Part shown: positions 41,134 through 50,023 of the stretch, piece after piece
Layout: every line of letters begins with the position of its first letter
Numbering within the stretch: the first letter of the stretch is position 1
DNA from: Lysobacteraceae bacterium
GTDB taxonomy: Bacteria; Pseudomonadota; Gammaproteobacteria; Xanthomonadales; Xanthomonadaceae
DNA length: 64,000 nt
Assembly: GCA_026005075.1 (NCBI GenBank)
Contig: BPKJ01000001.1
Location: 186,001 to 250,000, forward strand
Direction of reading: 5' to 3'
The notes under the pieces: model-generated
Database searches by the model: none
Seen by the model: the letters and a program-made list of their open reading frames with translations, nothing else
Told to the model about the DNA's origin: nothing
Program-made: the position numbers and the translations under genes

Positions 41134-41667
41134 GTGAAAGCCTTGCAACTTCTGCTCCTCGCGCTGCTCGCCGGCTGCTCGGCCGGCACCCCTCCGCGCC
41201 CTGCCCGCTGGCAGGATGCGCCGACCCTCGATGCGCTGCAGGCGCTGCTCTGCCGGCTCGATCCGGAATGCCGCTGGCTGCGCCTGCGCCTGCTCGACAC
41301 CGACCGGCCGCTGGCCGAGATCCGCTACCGGTTCGAGATCGTGCTCAGCCGCGGCATGCTGGAGCGGGCCGCCACGACCGCCGAACGCGCCTTCGTGCTC
41401 GCCCACGAACTCGGCCACCTGCGTCTTGCGCACGCGCCACCCCGCAATGCCGACGAACGCCTGCCGCTCGAGCTCGCTGCGGACGCCTGGGCCGTGGAGC
41501 GCCTGCGGGCCGAGGGCATCGACCCCGCCGCCGGGCTCGGTCTGCTCGAGCGGCTGGCCGCGGAACTGGAACGCGCCGAGCCGCCGCCCGCGGGCCACGC
41601 ATCGGCCCTGGCCGAGTACGCAAGGCGCCGGGCCGCGCTGGCCCGGCAGCTCGAGCCGCGGCCTTGA
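41134..41667 (+). CDS. Lipoprotein with a zinc-metallopeptidase HELGH motif
   Basis: 177 residues from GTG 41134. The signal LQLLLLALLAGC is a clear lipobox. Residues ~85-100 contain ERAFVLAHELGHLRLAH, the HExxH motif of gluzincin-type proteases, followed by ERLPLELAADAWAVERLRAE. The second sequence resembles the ExxAD third-ligand helix of M48-like enzymes. The small size suggests a minimal peptidase domain in the periplasm. Family not named with certainty; activity is inferred. Confidence 0.78.
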   Translation: MKALQLLLLALLAGCSAGTPPRPARWQDAPTLDALQALLCRLDPECRWLRLRLLDTDRPLAEIRYRFEIVLSRGMLERAATTAERAFVLAHELGHLRLAHAPPRNADERLPLELAADAWAVERLRAEGIDPAAGLGLLERLAAELERAEPPPAGHASALAEYARRRAALARQLEPRP

Positions 41668-41686
41668 CCTGCCCGGCGGCCGTCGA

Positions 41687-42187
41687 TCAGGCGGCGTCGA
41701 GGATGCGGTTCCACTCCGCGACGCGGTCGGCCTTTGCGGCCAGCGCCGCCTCGGCGTCGCCCTCGATGGTGATCCGCGCGATGGTTTCCCCCTGGCGCAC
41801 GGCATCGACCACATCCTGGCCCTCGATCACGGTTCCGAACACGGTGTGGCGGCCATCCAGCCACGGACACGCGACATGGGTGATGAAGAACTGGCTGCCG
41901 TTGGTCCCGGGCCCGGCATTGGCCATCGACAGCACGCCGCGCTGGTGGGTCAGCCCGGTGTCGACCTCGTCCTCGAAACGGTAGCCGGGGCCACCGGTGC
42001 CGGTTCCGTGCGGGCAGCCGCCCTGGATCATGAAGTCGGGGATGACCCGATGAAAGCTCAGGCCATCGTAGAAGCCGCGGCGTGCGAGGTTCACGAAGTT
42101 GGCCACCGCAAGCGGCGCCTTGTCGGGGTGCAGGGCGATGCGGATGACGCCCCGGGCGGTGGAGATCTCGGCGATCAGCTCGGACAT
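41687..42187 (-). CDS. Cyclophilin-type peptidyl-prolyl cis-trans isomerase
   Basis: 166 residues, cytoplasmic (no signal peptide), PpiB type. Core motifs: [20 protein letters not shown] with the catalytic arginine, [38 protein letters not shown] and [19 protein letters not shown]. Length is the normal minimal cyclophilin plus a short C-terminal extension (EWNRILDAA). Helps fold proline-containing proteins. Confidence 0.95.
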   Translation of the reverse strand: MSELIAEISTARGVIRIALHPDKAPLAVANFVNLARRGFYDGLSFHRVIPDFMIQGGCPHGTGTGGPGYRFEDEVDTGLTHQRGVLSMANAGPGTNGSQFFITHVACPWLDGRHTVFGTVIEGQDVVDAVRQGETIARITIEGDAEAALAAKADRVAEWNRILDAA

Positions 42188-42633
42188 GGTGGGCCCCTTG
42201 CAGGAGTGGACGGCGATGCCTGCGCGATTATCGGCCGCACGTCCTCCGCGTGCCAGCGCACCTGCACCCGGCACCGTCCCGCGGCGCCGTCCCCGGTCCG
42301 GTGTAAGGGCCGCGCACGCGCCGGCGACCAAGGCCCACAGGGAAAAGGACCGGCCGGAGGCGGCCATCCATGATCGGAGGGCAGGGACCATCGTGGCGTG
42401 AGCTCGGGGCGGTCGCCGAAGCCGCGGACGGCAGCCGGTGCGCGGTCGCGGCTCGGGGCCGGCCCCTTGGGTGCGGGCATGGACGCAGCGACCCACGCGC
42501 GTCGGGGTACGATGGGGCGCGGCACTGTGCATGCCGGCCACGCAGCGGCCCCGCTCGCGGACGCCCGAGGCGGGCGTGGCAGGCCGGAGCTCGCCTCTCC
42601 TTCCACCGACCCTCCCCACGAAGCTGCGCAAGG
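42188..42633. other. 446-base non-coding stretch before the sigma-factor gene
   Basis: Very GC-rich gap between divergent ppi and sigma genes. Open frames cross it on both strands but have no recognisable start signal, domain or codon logic. No clear repeat or terminator is seen. It should contain the promoter of the sigma-factor gene, possibly autoregulated, but I cannot identify it. Confidence 0.5.
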
Positions 42634-43263
42634 ATGAGCGAAACCGAGCGATTGCAGTCCAGCGACCCGGCCCTTGCCGCCGGGGATGCCCTGCGCGACC
42701 CGGCCGAGCTGGCTGCGCTGCGCAGCCGGATGCTGCGCTTCGCCACCCTCCAGCTGGGCGACCCGCAACTGGCCGAGGATGCCGTGCAGGAGGCCCTGGT
42801 CGCTGCCATGACCCATGCCCGCAGCTTTGCCGGGCGCGCCGCCTACCGCACCTGGGTGTTCGCCATCCTGAAGAACAAGATCGCCGACCTGCTGCGCCAG
42901 CGCAGCCGCAGCCTCGAGGCCGCTCGCCTCGGGGATGGCGAGGAGGAGAACGGGGAACCCGAGGGGCTGTTCGACGCCCGGGGCCACTGGCAGCCCCACG
43001 AGCGACCGCGTGACTGGCATGACCCCGAGGCTGCGACCGGCCAGGCCGAGTTCTGGCGCATCTTCGAGGCCTGTCTCGATCGCCTGCCCGGCCGCCAGGC
43101 CCAGGTGTTCATGATGCGCGAGTTCGTCGGCCTCGAGACCGCCGAGATCTGCGCGGCCACCGGGCTTGGGGTGAGCAACGTCCACGTCATCCTCCACCGC
43201 GCCCGCCTGCGGCTGCGCGAGTGTCTCGAGGACCGCTGGTTCGGCCGGGAGCGCCCATGCTGA
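42634..43263 (+). CDS. ECF-like RNA polymerase sigma-70 factor
   Basis: 209 residues with regions 2 and 4 only. Region 2: [20 protein letters not shown] and [20 protein letters not shown]. Region 4: [20 protein letters not shown] and [20 protein letters not shown] with its helix-turn-helix. A ~50-residue acidic/charged linker separates them. It resembles the TIGR02943-type subgroup. AAGGATG provides the start. It is translationally coupled to a small zinc-finger gene and followed by the arsenosugar genes, so it may drive that operon; this is an inference. Confidence 0.92.
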   Translation: MSETERLQSSDPALAAGDALRDPAELAALRSRMLRFATLQLGDPQLAEDAVQEALVAAMTHARSFAGRAAYRTWVFAILKNKIADLLRQRSRSLEAARLGDGEEENGEPEGLFDARGHWQPHERPRDWHDPEAATGQAEFWRIFEACLDRLPGRQAQVFMMREFVGLETAEICAATGLGVSNVHVILHRARLRLRECLEDRWFGRERPC

Positions 43264-43490
43264 GCTGCCGCGAAGCCACCCGCCTGCTCTCCGCAGCGCA
43301 GGAGCGCCGCCTGCCCCTTGGCCGGCGTCTGTCGCTTCGGCTGCACCTGATGATGTGCCGCGCATGCCGCAACTTCGGCCAGCACCTTCACGTGCTGCGC
43401 GACCTCGCCCGCGGCTTCGCGGCCGGCGCGGATCAGCAGGCCCGGCGCGACCGGCAACCCGGCGACGGCGATCCTCGCTCCGGAACATGA
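43257..43490 (+). CDS. Small zinc-finger (ZAS-like) anti-sigma protein
   Basis: 77 residues. The N-terminal [20 protein letters not shown] and LRLHLMMCRACRNFGQ give a C...HxxxCxxC pattern, the zinc anti-sigma signature of redox- or metal-responsive regulators. No membrane helix follows, so it would be a soluble partner. It overlaps the sigma gene end by seven bases. Metal or thiol stress could release the sigma factor; not shown by sequence alone. Confidence 0.8.
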   Translation: MLSCREATRLLSAAQERRLPLGRRLSLRLHLMMCRACRNFGQHLHVLRDLARGFAAGADQQARRDRQPGDGDPRSGT

Positions 43491-43636
43491 GCCCGGCGCG
43501 AGGCGGCCGCCTTGCGCCTCGCGCAGGACCTTCCCGTGCATCGCGCCTCCGCGATGGGCTTGGTGTAAGAAGGGAGCAGGATCCACCGACCAAGGGCCAG
43601 AACCGCCCTTCGACCTGCCGCAGCCGAGGACCGTCC

Positions 43637-44606
43637 ATGCATGCCACCCTGCCCCTTCTGGAAGCCAGCGACTTTCCGCCCATCGAGCGCAGGGCGCTCG
43701 CCACGCTGCAGGTCAATCTCGGCTACCGCTGCAACCAGTCCTGCCTGCACTGCCACGTCAACGCGGGCCCGAACCGCAAGGAGATGATGGACGCCGCGAC
43801 GCTGGCGCTGATCCCGCAGGTGCTGAAGGCGCGCAGGATCCAGACCCTCGACCTGACCGGCGGCGCGCCGGAGCTGCACGAGGGCTTCCGCACGCTGGTG
43901 CGGCAGGCGCGCGCGCTGGGCGTGCAGGTGATCGACCGCTGCAACCTGACCGTCCTGTTCGAGCCAGGGCAGGAGGACCTCGCCGAGTTCCTCGCCGCAC
44001 AGCGCGTCGAGGTCGTGGCCTCGCTGCCCTGCTACAGCGAGGACAACGTGGACAGGCAGCGCGGCAAGGGCGTGTTCGATCAAGAGCATCCAGGCACTTC
44101 AGCGGCTCAATGCGCTGGGCTACGGCCAGCCGGACAGCGGGCTGGTGCTGAACCTCGTCTACAACCCGCAGGGGCCCAGCCTGCCGCCTCCGCAGGCGAA
44201 GCTGGAAGTGGCCTACAAGCGCGAGCTCGCCGAGCACTTCGGCATCGTCTTCAACCGTCTGTTCGCACTCGCCAACCTGCCGATCAACCGCTTCGGCTCG
44301 TGGCTGGTCTCCAAGGGTCAGTTCGTGCCCTACATGCAGCTGCTGAAGGACAACCACCACGACGAGAACCTCGAGGCGGTGATGTGCCGCAGCCTGATCA
44401 GCGTGGACTGGCAGGGGTTCCTGTACGACTGCGACTTCAACCAGCAGCTCGGGCTGCCGCTCTCCGGACGCCGCCGCCACCTGCGCGAGCTGCTGGAGCA
44501 GGACTTCGCCGGCGCGCCCATCGCCGTGGCCGACCACTGCTATGGCTGCACCGCCGGCTGCGGCAGCAGCTGCGGCGGCGCGCTGAACCCCGGGGCGCGG
44601 TCATGA
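43637..44606 (+). CDS. arsS: Radical SAM protein ArsS (arsenosugar biosynthesis), 1-base insertion near 44080
   Basis: About 322 residues when one base is removed. The iron-sulfur motif CNQSCLHC is in NLGYRCNQSCLHCHVNAGP. TLDLTGGAPELHEGFRTLVR and VIDRCNLTVLFEPGQEDL follow, and the frame breaks after GKGVFD. It resumes as KSIQALQRLNALGYGQPDSG, VLNLVYNPQGPSLPPPQ and ends in the Cys-rich HCYGCTAGCGSSCGGAL tail diagnostic of ArsS. This enzyme makes the dimethylarsinoyl-deoxyribose precursor with ArsM. First gene of the operon, with its stop overlapping the next start as ATGA. Confidence 0.9.
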
Positions 44607-46759
44607 GCCGCGGCAAGCTCGTCCTGCTGCTCCTGATCGTGGCCGCGGTGGGCACCTTCTTCGCCCTTGGAGGCCACCACTGGCTGTCGCTGCCGGTGCT
44701 GCGCGAGGGCCTGGACACCCTCCTCGCCTGGCGCTCGGCCCATCCGCTGCTGGCCCCTGCCGGCTTCTTCCTCCTCTACGTGCTGACCACCGCCCTGTCC
44801 TTGCCTGGCGCCGCCGCGCTCACCCTGGTCGCGGGCGCCCTGTTCGGGCTGGCCGAGGGCACGGTGCTGGTGTCCTTCGCCTCCTCGCTCGGAGCCTTGC
44901 TTGCCTTCCTGGTCTCGCGCTACCTGCTTCGCGATACCGTCGAGGCCCGCTTCGGCCAGCGGCTTGCCGCGATCCAGGAGGGCGTGCAGCGGGATGGGGC
45001 CTTCTACCTGTTCAGCCTGCGCCTGGTGCCGGTGTTCCCGTTCTTCCTGATCAACCTGCTGTTCGGCCTCACCCGGATGCGGGCGTGGACCTTCTACTGG
45101 GTCAGCCAGCTCGGCATGCTGGCCGGCACGCTGGTCTACGTGAACGCCGGCACCCAGCTCGCACGGATCAGCGCCCCCGGCGACATCCTCTCGCCGGAGC
45201 TGATCGGCTCCTTCGTCCTGCTGGCGCTGTTCCCCTGGCTTGCCCGCGGTCTGCTCGCCCGCTTCCGCAGGCGGCGGGTGTACGCGCGCTGGCGGCGTCC
45301 GGCGCGCTTCGACCGCAACCTGATCGTGATCGGCGCGGGCGCGGCGGGGCTGGTCACGGCCTACATCGCCGCCGCGGTCAAGGCCAAGGTCACCCTGGTC
45401 GAGGGGCACAAGATGGGCGGCGACTGCCTCAACTACGGCTGCGTGCCGAGCAAGGCGCTGATCCAGAGCGCCAAGCTCGCGCAGCAAATGCGCCATGCCG
45501 AGCGCTGGGGACTCGAGCCGGTCGATCCCGCCTTCTCCTTCCAACGGGTGATGCAGCGGGTGCATGCGGTCATCGCCCAGGTGGCGCCTCACGACAGCGT
45601 GGAGCGCTACACCGCGCTCGGCGTGGACGTGCGCCTGGGGCATGCGCGGCTGGTCGATCCGTGGACGGTGGAGATCAGCGCGGCGGATGGCGCGAAGCAG
45701 CGCCTGACCGCACGCAGCATCGTGCTGGCCACCGGCGCACGTCCGTTCGTGCCGCCGCTGCCGGGGCTGGAAGCGGTCGATCACCTGACCTCGGACACGC
45801 TGTGGGATCGGCTCAAGGACCGCGATCGACCGCCGCAGCGGCTGGTCGTGCTCGGCGGTGGGCCGATCGGCTGCGAGCTGGCGCAGGCCTTCGCCCGCCT
45901 CGGTTCGGAGGTCGTGCAGGTGGAGATGGCGCCGCGCCTGATGGGGCGGGAGGACGAGGAGGTCTCGGACTTCGTCCGGCAAGCCCTCGAAGCCGATGGC
46001 GTGGACGTGCGCCTCGGCCATCGGGCGCTGCGGGTCGAGCGCGAGGGCGATGCGCGCTACCTGGTGGCCGAAGGCGCGCAGGGCGAGGTGCGCTTTGGAT
46101 TCGACGAGCTGCTGGTCGCGGTTGGCCGGCAGGCGCGCCTGCAGGGCTACGGCCTGGAGGCGCTGGGCATCCCCGCCCAGCGCACGATCGAGACCAATGA
46201 ATACCTTGAGACGCTCTACCCGAACATCTACGCCGCCGGCGACGTGGCCGGGCCGTGGCAGTTCACCCACACCGCCAGCCACCAGGCCTGGTATGCGGCC
46301 GTCAATGCCCTGTTCGGGCGTTTCCGCCGCTTCAAGGTCGACGGCCGGGTCATTCCGTGGGTGACCTTCGTCGACCCGGAAGTGGCGCGGGTTGGCCTGA
46401 ACGAGCAGGAAGCGCGGGAGCAGGGCATCGCCTTCGAGGTCACCCGCTACGGGCTGGACGACCTCGACCGCGCCATCGCCGAGGGCCACGCGGAAGGCTG
46501 GATCAAGGTGCTGACCCCGCCGGGCAAGGACCGCATCCTCGGCGTGACCATCGTCGGCGCGCACGCCGGTGAACTGCTGGCCGAGTTCACCCTGGCGATG
46601 AAGCACGGGCTTGGATTGAACAAGATCCTCGCCACCATCCACCCCTACCCGACCTGGGCCGAGGGCAACAAGTACGCGGCCGGCGAATGGAAGCGCGCGC
46701 ACGCCCCGCAAGCGGCGCTGCGCTGGCTGGCGCGTTACCACGCCTGGATGAGGGGCTGA
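44603..46759 (+). CDS. TVP38/TMEM64 (VTT) domain fused to a mercuric-reductase-like flavoprotein
   Basis: 718 residues. The N half (~1-230) is a membrane VTT domain: LSLPGAAALTLVAGALFGLA, SFASSLGALLAFLVSRYLLR and RLVPVFPFFLINLLFGLTRM. The C half (~240-710) is a pyridine-nucleotide disulfide oxidoreductase. It has NLIVIGAGAAGLVTAYIAAA, a redox disulfide Cys275/Cys280 in GGDCLNYGCVPSKAL, the NAD loop LVVLGGGPIGCELAQAFARL, NIYAAGDVAGPWQFTHTASH and a complete dimerisation domain. Such fusions are known in gammaproteobacteria; substrate unknown. In this operon it could reduce or move an arsenical or thiol species, which is speculative. Confidence 0.92.
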   Translation: MSRGKLVLLLLIVAAVGTFFALGGHHWLSLPVLREGLDTLLAWRSAHPLLAPAGFFLLYVLTTALSLPGAAALTLVAGALFGLAEGTVLVSFASSLGALLAFLVSRYLLRDTVEARFGQRLAAIQEGVQRDGAFYLFSLRLVPVFPFFLINLLFGLTRMRAWTFYWVSQLGMLAGTLVYVNAGTQLARISAPGDILSPELIGSFVLLALFPWLARGLLARFRRRRVYARWRRPARFDRNLIVIGAGAAGLVTAYIAAAVKAKVTLVEGHKMGGDCLNYGCVPSKALIQSAKLAQQMRHAERWGLEPVDPAFSFQRVMQRVHAVIAQVAPHDSVERYTALGVDVRLGHARLVDPWTVEISAADGAKQRLTARSIVLATGARPFVPPLPGLEAVDHLTSDTLWDRLKDRDRPPQRLVVLGGGPIGCELAQAFARLGSEVVQVEMAPRLMGREDEEVSDFVRQALEADGVDVRLGHRALRVEREGDARYLVAEGAQGEVRFGFDELLVAVGRQARLQGYGLEALGIPAQRTIETNEYLETLYPNIYAAGDVAGPWQFTHTASHQAWYAAVNALFGRFRRFKVDGRVIPWVTFVDPEVARVGLNEQEAREQGIAFEVTRYGLDDLDRAIAEGHAEGWIKVLTPPGKDRILGVTIVGAHAGELLAEFTLAMKHGLGLNKILATIHPYPTWAEGNKYAAGEWKRAHAPQAALRWLARYHAWMRG

Positions 46760-46762
46760 GCG

Positions 46763-47593
46763 ATGCGCGCTCTCCTTGCACCGCCCGCGTGGATCCGCAC
46801 CGTCGTGCTCGCGTTGGGACTGTGGACCTTCGCGATGCCGGTCATGGCCCAGGCCGGGTTCGACCATGGCCCGTGGAACCGTCTGCTCGCGGCCCATGTC
46901 CGCTGGAGCCCCGACGGCCATGCCAGCACCGTCGACTACGCCGGCATGCAGGCGGATCGCGCCGCGCTGCGCCGCTATCTTGCCACCCTCTCGGCCGTGC
47001 GGCCGGAGGCCTTCGAGGCATGGCCGGACAAGGCGCAGCTGGCGTTCCTGATCAACGCCTACAACGCATGGACGGTGGAGCTGATCCTGACCGGCTATCC
47101 GGACATCGCCTCGATCAAGGACCTCGGCTCGCTGCTGCGCTCCCCATGGCGGAAGGCCTTCATTCCCCTGCTCGGGCAGACCCGCTCGCTGGACGACATC
47201 GAGCACGGCCTGATCCGCGGCTCCGGACGCTACCGCGACCCGCGCATCCATTTCGCGGTCAACTGCGCCAGCATCGGCTGCCCGGCCCTGCGCCCGGAGG
47301 CCTACGTCGCGGAGCGGCTGGATGCGCAGCTGGACGACCAGATGCGGCGCTTTCTCTCCGACCGCAGCCGCAACGGCCTGTCCGACGGCAGGCTGCGCGT
47401 GTCGCCGATCTTCAAGTGGTACCGCGAGGACTTCGAGCAGGGCTTCGGCGGCCGCGACCGCCTCGAAGACTTCCTGGCCGACCATGCTGCCGAACTCGGC
47501 CTTGATGAGGCGCAGACGCGCACGCTGCGCGAGGGCGTGTTGCCGGTGCGTTTCGGCGACTACGACTGGCGGCTCAACGACGGCAGGCACTGA
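46763..47593 (+). CDS. DUF547-domain exported protein
   Basis: 276 residues. A signal peptide (LALGLWTFAMPVMAQA) precedes the DUF547 domain: STVDYAGMQADRAALRRYLA, AQLAFLINAYNAWTVELILT, HFAVNCASIGCPALRPEAYV and SPIFKWYREDFEQGFGG. The conserved NCAS(I)GCP cysteines suggest a thiol or metal site. DUF547 genes often occur beside arsenosugar genes, but their function is unknown. Three bases after the flavoprotein gene. Confidence 0.92.
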   Translation: MRALLAPPAWIRTVVLALGLWTFAMPVMAQAGFDHGPWNRLLAAHVRWSPDGHASTVDYAGMQADRAALRRYLATLSAVRPEAFEAWPDKAQLAFLINAYNAWTVELILTGYPDIASIKDLGSLLRSPWRKAFIPLLGQTRSLDDIEHGLIRGSGRYRDPRIHFAVNCASIGCPALRPEAYVAERLDAQLDDQMRRFLSDRSRNGLSDGRLRVSPIFKWYREDFEQGFGGRDRLEDFLADHAAELGLDEAQTRTLREGVLPVRFGDYDWRLNDGRH

Positions 47594-47595
47594 GC

Positions 47596-48267
47596 ATGCG
47601 GGTCTCGATCCTCGTTCCCATGCTCGACGAGGCCGCGCAACTGCCCGCGCTGTGCGCCCATCTGCATGGCCTTGCCCAGGCCGGCGCCGAGGTGATCCTG
47701 ATCGATGGCGGAAGCCGCGACGGCTCGGCGCAGATCGCCCGGGCGAAGGGCTTCAAGGTGCTGGAGAGCGCGCCGGGGCGCGCGCTGCAGATGAATGCGG
47801 GCGCCCGTGCCAGCCGCGGCGAGGCGCTGCTGTTCCTGCATGCCGACACACGCCTCCCGGAGGGGGCGCTGCGGGCGGTCGCGCAGGCCCTGCGAGGGCG
47901 CGCCTGGGGGCGTTTCGACGTCCGCATCGAGGGCCGGCCTTGGATGCTGCGGGTGGTCGCGTCGCTGATGAACCTGCGCTCGCGCCTCACCGGCATCGCC
48001 ACCGGCGACCAGGCCCTGTTCATGACCCGTGCCGCGTTCGAGGCGGTGGGCGGCTTTCCCGCGCAACCGCTGATGGAGGACATCGACATCTGCCGTGCCC
48101 TCAAGCGGCGGTGCGGACCGCCGGCCTGCCTGCGGCTGCGCGTGCGCACTTCCGGCCGGCGCTGGGAGACCCGCGGCGTGTGGCGCACCATCGCGCTGAT
48201 GTGGTGGCTGCGCTGGCAGCATTTCCGCGGCGTGCCGGCAGAGCGGCTGGCGAGGGCCTACCGATGA
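47596..48267 (+). CDS. TIGR04283-type arsenosugar biosynthesis glycosyltransferase
   Basis: 223 residues, GT-A family 2 fold. VSILVPMLDEAAQLPALCAH, VILIDGGSRDGSAQIARAKG, the LLFLHADTRLPEGALRAV segment with its DxD-like HADT, TGIATGDQALFMTRAAFEAV and QPLMEDIDICRALKRR match the group of small transferases linked to arsenosugar operons. It probably adds a sugar or glycerol-phosphate unit. Starts three bases after the DUF547 gene. Confidence 0.9.
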   Translation: MRVSILVPMLDEAAQLPALCAHLHGLAQAGAEVILIDGGSRDGSAQIARAKGFKVLESAPGRALQMNAGARASRGEALLFLHADTRLPEGALRAVAQALRGRAWGRFDVRIEGRPWMLRVVASLMNLRSRLTGIATGDQALFMTRAAFEAVGGFPAQPLMEDIDICRALKRRCGPPACLRLRVRTSGRRWETRGVWRTIALMWWLRWQHFRGVPAERLARAYR

Positions 48268-48977
48268 GGCCGGTGCATACCGTGATCTTCGCCAAGGCGC
48301 CACAGCCCGGGCTTGCCAAGACCCGGCTGATTCCCGCGCTGGGCGCCATGGGGGCGGCCCGGCTGGCCGCACGCATGCTGCGCCACACCGTGCAGGAGGC
48401 GCTGGCGGCCGCGCTCGGCGAGGTCGAGCTGTGCGTCACACCGGCCCCGGACGATGCCGCCTGGCGACCGTTCCGCCCGTCCGCCTGGCCGCTGACCTGG
48501 CAGGCACAGGGGCTGGGCGATCTCGGCCTGCGCCTTGCCCGCGCCGCCGCCCGGCAGAGCGGTCGCGGCGCGCCGGTGCTGCTGATCGGCACCGACTGCC
48601 CCGCGCTGACCGCCGCGGTGCTGCGCGAGGCCGCGGCGCGGCTCGCCAGCGATGAGGCGGTCATGGTTCCCAGCGTCGACGGCGGCTACGTCCTGCTCGG
48701 CCTGCGCCGCTTCAGCCCCGTCGTGTTCCGGCACATCGCCTGGAGCACGCCGCAGGTGGCGGCGCAGACCCGGCAACGCCTTGCGCGGCTGGGCTGGACG
48801 CTGGCGGAACTGCCCGCACTGCGCGACATCGACGATCCTTGCGACCTCGAAGCCCTGCCCGGGGGCTGGCTCGAGGAAAGCCTGGCCACGGACCCAGGCG
48901 ACGCGTCCGCCACGACCGACCCTGCGACCGCGCGCCCCGCCATCCCCGATCTTCCCAGGGAGAACCGCCATGCATGA
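48264..48977 (+). CDS. TIGR04282-type (DUF2064) arsenosugar biosynthesis protein
   Basis: 237 residues. A nucleotidyltransferase-like fold: VIFAKAPQPGLAKTRLIPAL, GLGDLGLRLARAAARQ, PVLLIGTDCPALTAAVLREA and DEAVMVPSVDGGYVLLGLRR. The DIDDPCDLEAL block is near the C terminus. Usually paired with the TIGR04283 transferase, as here (ATGA overlap). Exact reaction unknown. Its end overlaps the start of arsM. Confidence 0.9.
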   Translation: MRPVHTVIFAKAPQPGLAKTRLIPALGAMGAARLAARMLRHTVQEALAAALGEVELCVTPAPDDAAWRPFRPSAWPLTWQAQGLGDLGLRLARAAARQSGRGAPVLLIGTDCPALTAAVLREAAARLASDEAVMVPSVDGGYVLLGLRRFSPVVFRHIAWSTPQVAAQTRQRLARLGWTLAELPALRDIDDPCDLEALPGGWLEESLATDPGDASATTDPATARPAIPDLPRENRHA

Positions 48978-50014
48978 ACTCGTCCAGGACTACTACGGCC
49001 GCCAGCTGCAAGGCTCGCAGGACCTCAAGACCAGCGCCTGCTGCGATGCCAGCGCAGTGCCCGAGTGGCTCAGGCCGCTGCTCGCCCGCATCCACCCCGA
49101 GGTGCTCGCCCGCTACTACGGCTGCGGGCTGGTGTGCCCGCCGTTGCTCGAAGGCTGCCGGGTGCTCGATCTGGGCTGCGGCGCCGGCCGTGACGTCTAC
49201 GCCCTGGCCCAGCTCGTGGGTCCGCGCGGCGAAGTGGTCGGGGTGGACATGACCGAGGCCCAACTCGAGGTCGCAGCGCCGCCACCAGGCCCACCATGCC
49301 GAGGCCTTCGGCTTCGACAACGTGCGCTTCCTGCACGGCTACATCGAGCAGCTCGAGGCGCTCGATCTCGAACCCGCGAGCTTCGACGTCATCGTCTCCA
49401 ACTGCGTGATCAACCTCTCTCCGGACAAGCCCGCGGTGCTCCACGGCGTGCGGCGGCTGCTCAAGCCGGGCGGCGAGTTCTACTTCTCCGACGTCTACGC
49501 CGACCGCCGGCTTGCGGACACGGTACGCAGCGACCCCGTGCTCTACGGCGAATGCCTGGGCGGCGCGCTGTACTGGAACGACTTCCTGCGGCTCGCCCGG
49601 GAGGCGGGCTTCGCCGACCCGCGGCTGGTCGAGGACCGGCCGCTGGCCATCCACGATCCCGCCCTGGCAGAGCGGGTGGGCAACGCCCGCTTCCACTCGG
49701 CGACCTTCCGCCTGTTCCGGATCGAGGGCCTGGAGAGCGCCTGCGAGGACTACGGGCAGGCGGTGATCTATCGGGGCACGGTGCCGCACCACCCGCACCG
49801 CTTCGTGCTCGACAAGCACCACGACATCGCCACCGGCAAGGTCTTCCCGGTATGCGGCAACACCTGGCGGATGCTGCACGACACCCGCTTTGCCCCGCAC
49901 TTCCAGTTCATGGGCGATTTCAGCCGCCATTACGGTCTGTTCGAGGGCTGCGGCAGCCGCATGCCCTTCGATGCCGGAGCGGGCGGCGCCACGACCGGCG
50001 CGGCCTGCTGCTGA
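48970..50014 (+). CDS. arsM: Arsenite S-adenosylmethionine methyltransferase ArsM, 1-base insertion near 49275
   Basis: 347 residues after removing one base. Methylates arsenite, giving the dimethyl-arsenic used by ArsS. The N terminus has DLKTSACCDASAVPEWLRPL with the paired cysteines of the long ArsM type. The SAM motif is RVLDLGCGAGRDVYALAQLV. The frame breaks after AQLEVA and resumes as RHQAHHAEAFGFDNVRFLHG, DVIVSNCVINLSPDKPAVLH and GGEFYFSDVYADRRL. The C-terminal domain (ATGKVFPVCGNTWRMLHDTR onward) is also typical of this long form. Arsenic-binding cysteines appear kept. Confidence 0.9.
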
Positions 50015-50023
50015 GCCGAAACC

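Noticed and set aside
41687-42631. N-terminal extension of the cyclophilin through the 446-base gap
   Set aside because: The extended frame is Arg/Pro/Gly-rich without homology; the ATG at 42187 gives a canonical cyclophilin N terminus.
44540-47590. Open frame of about 1000 codons on the minus strand opposite the ars operon
   Set aside because: Same shadow effect; the plus strand carries recognisable domains throughout.
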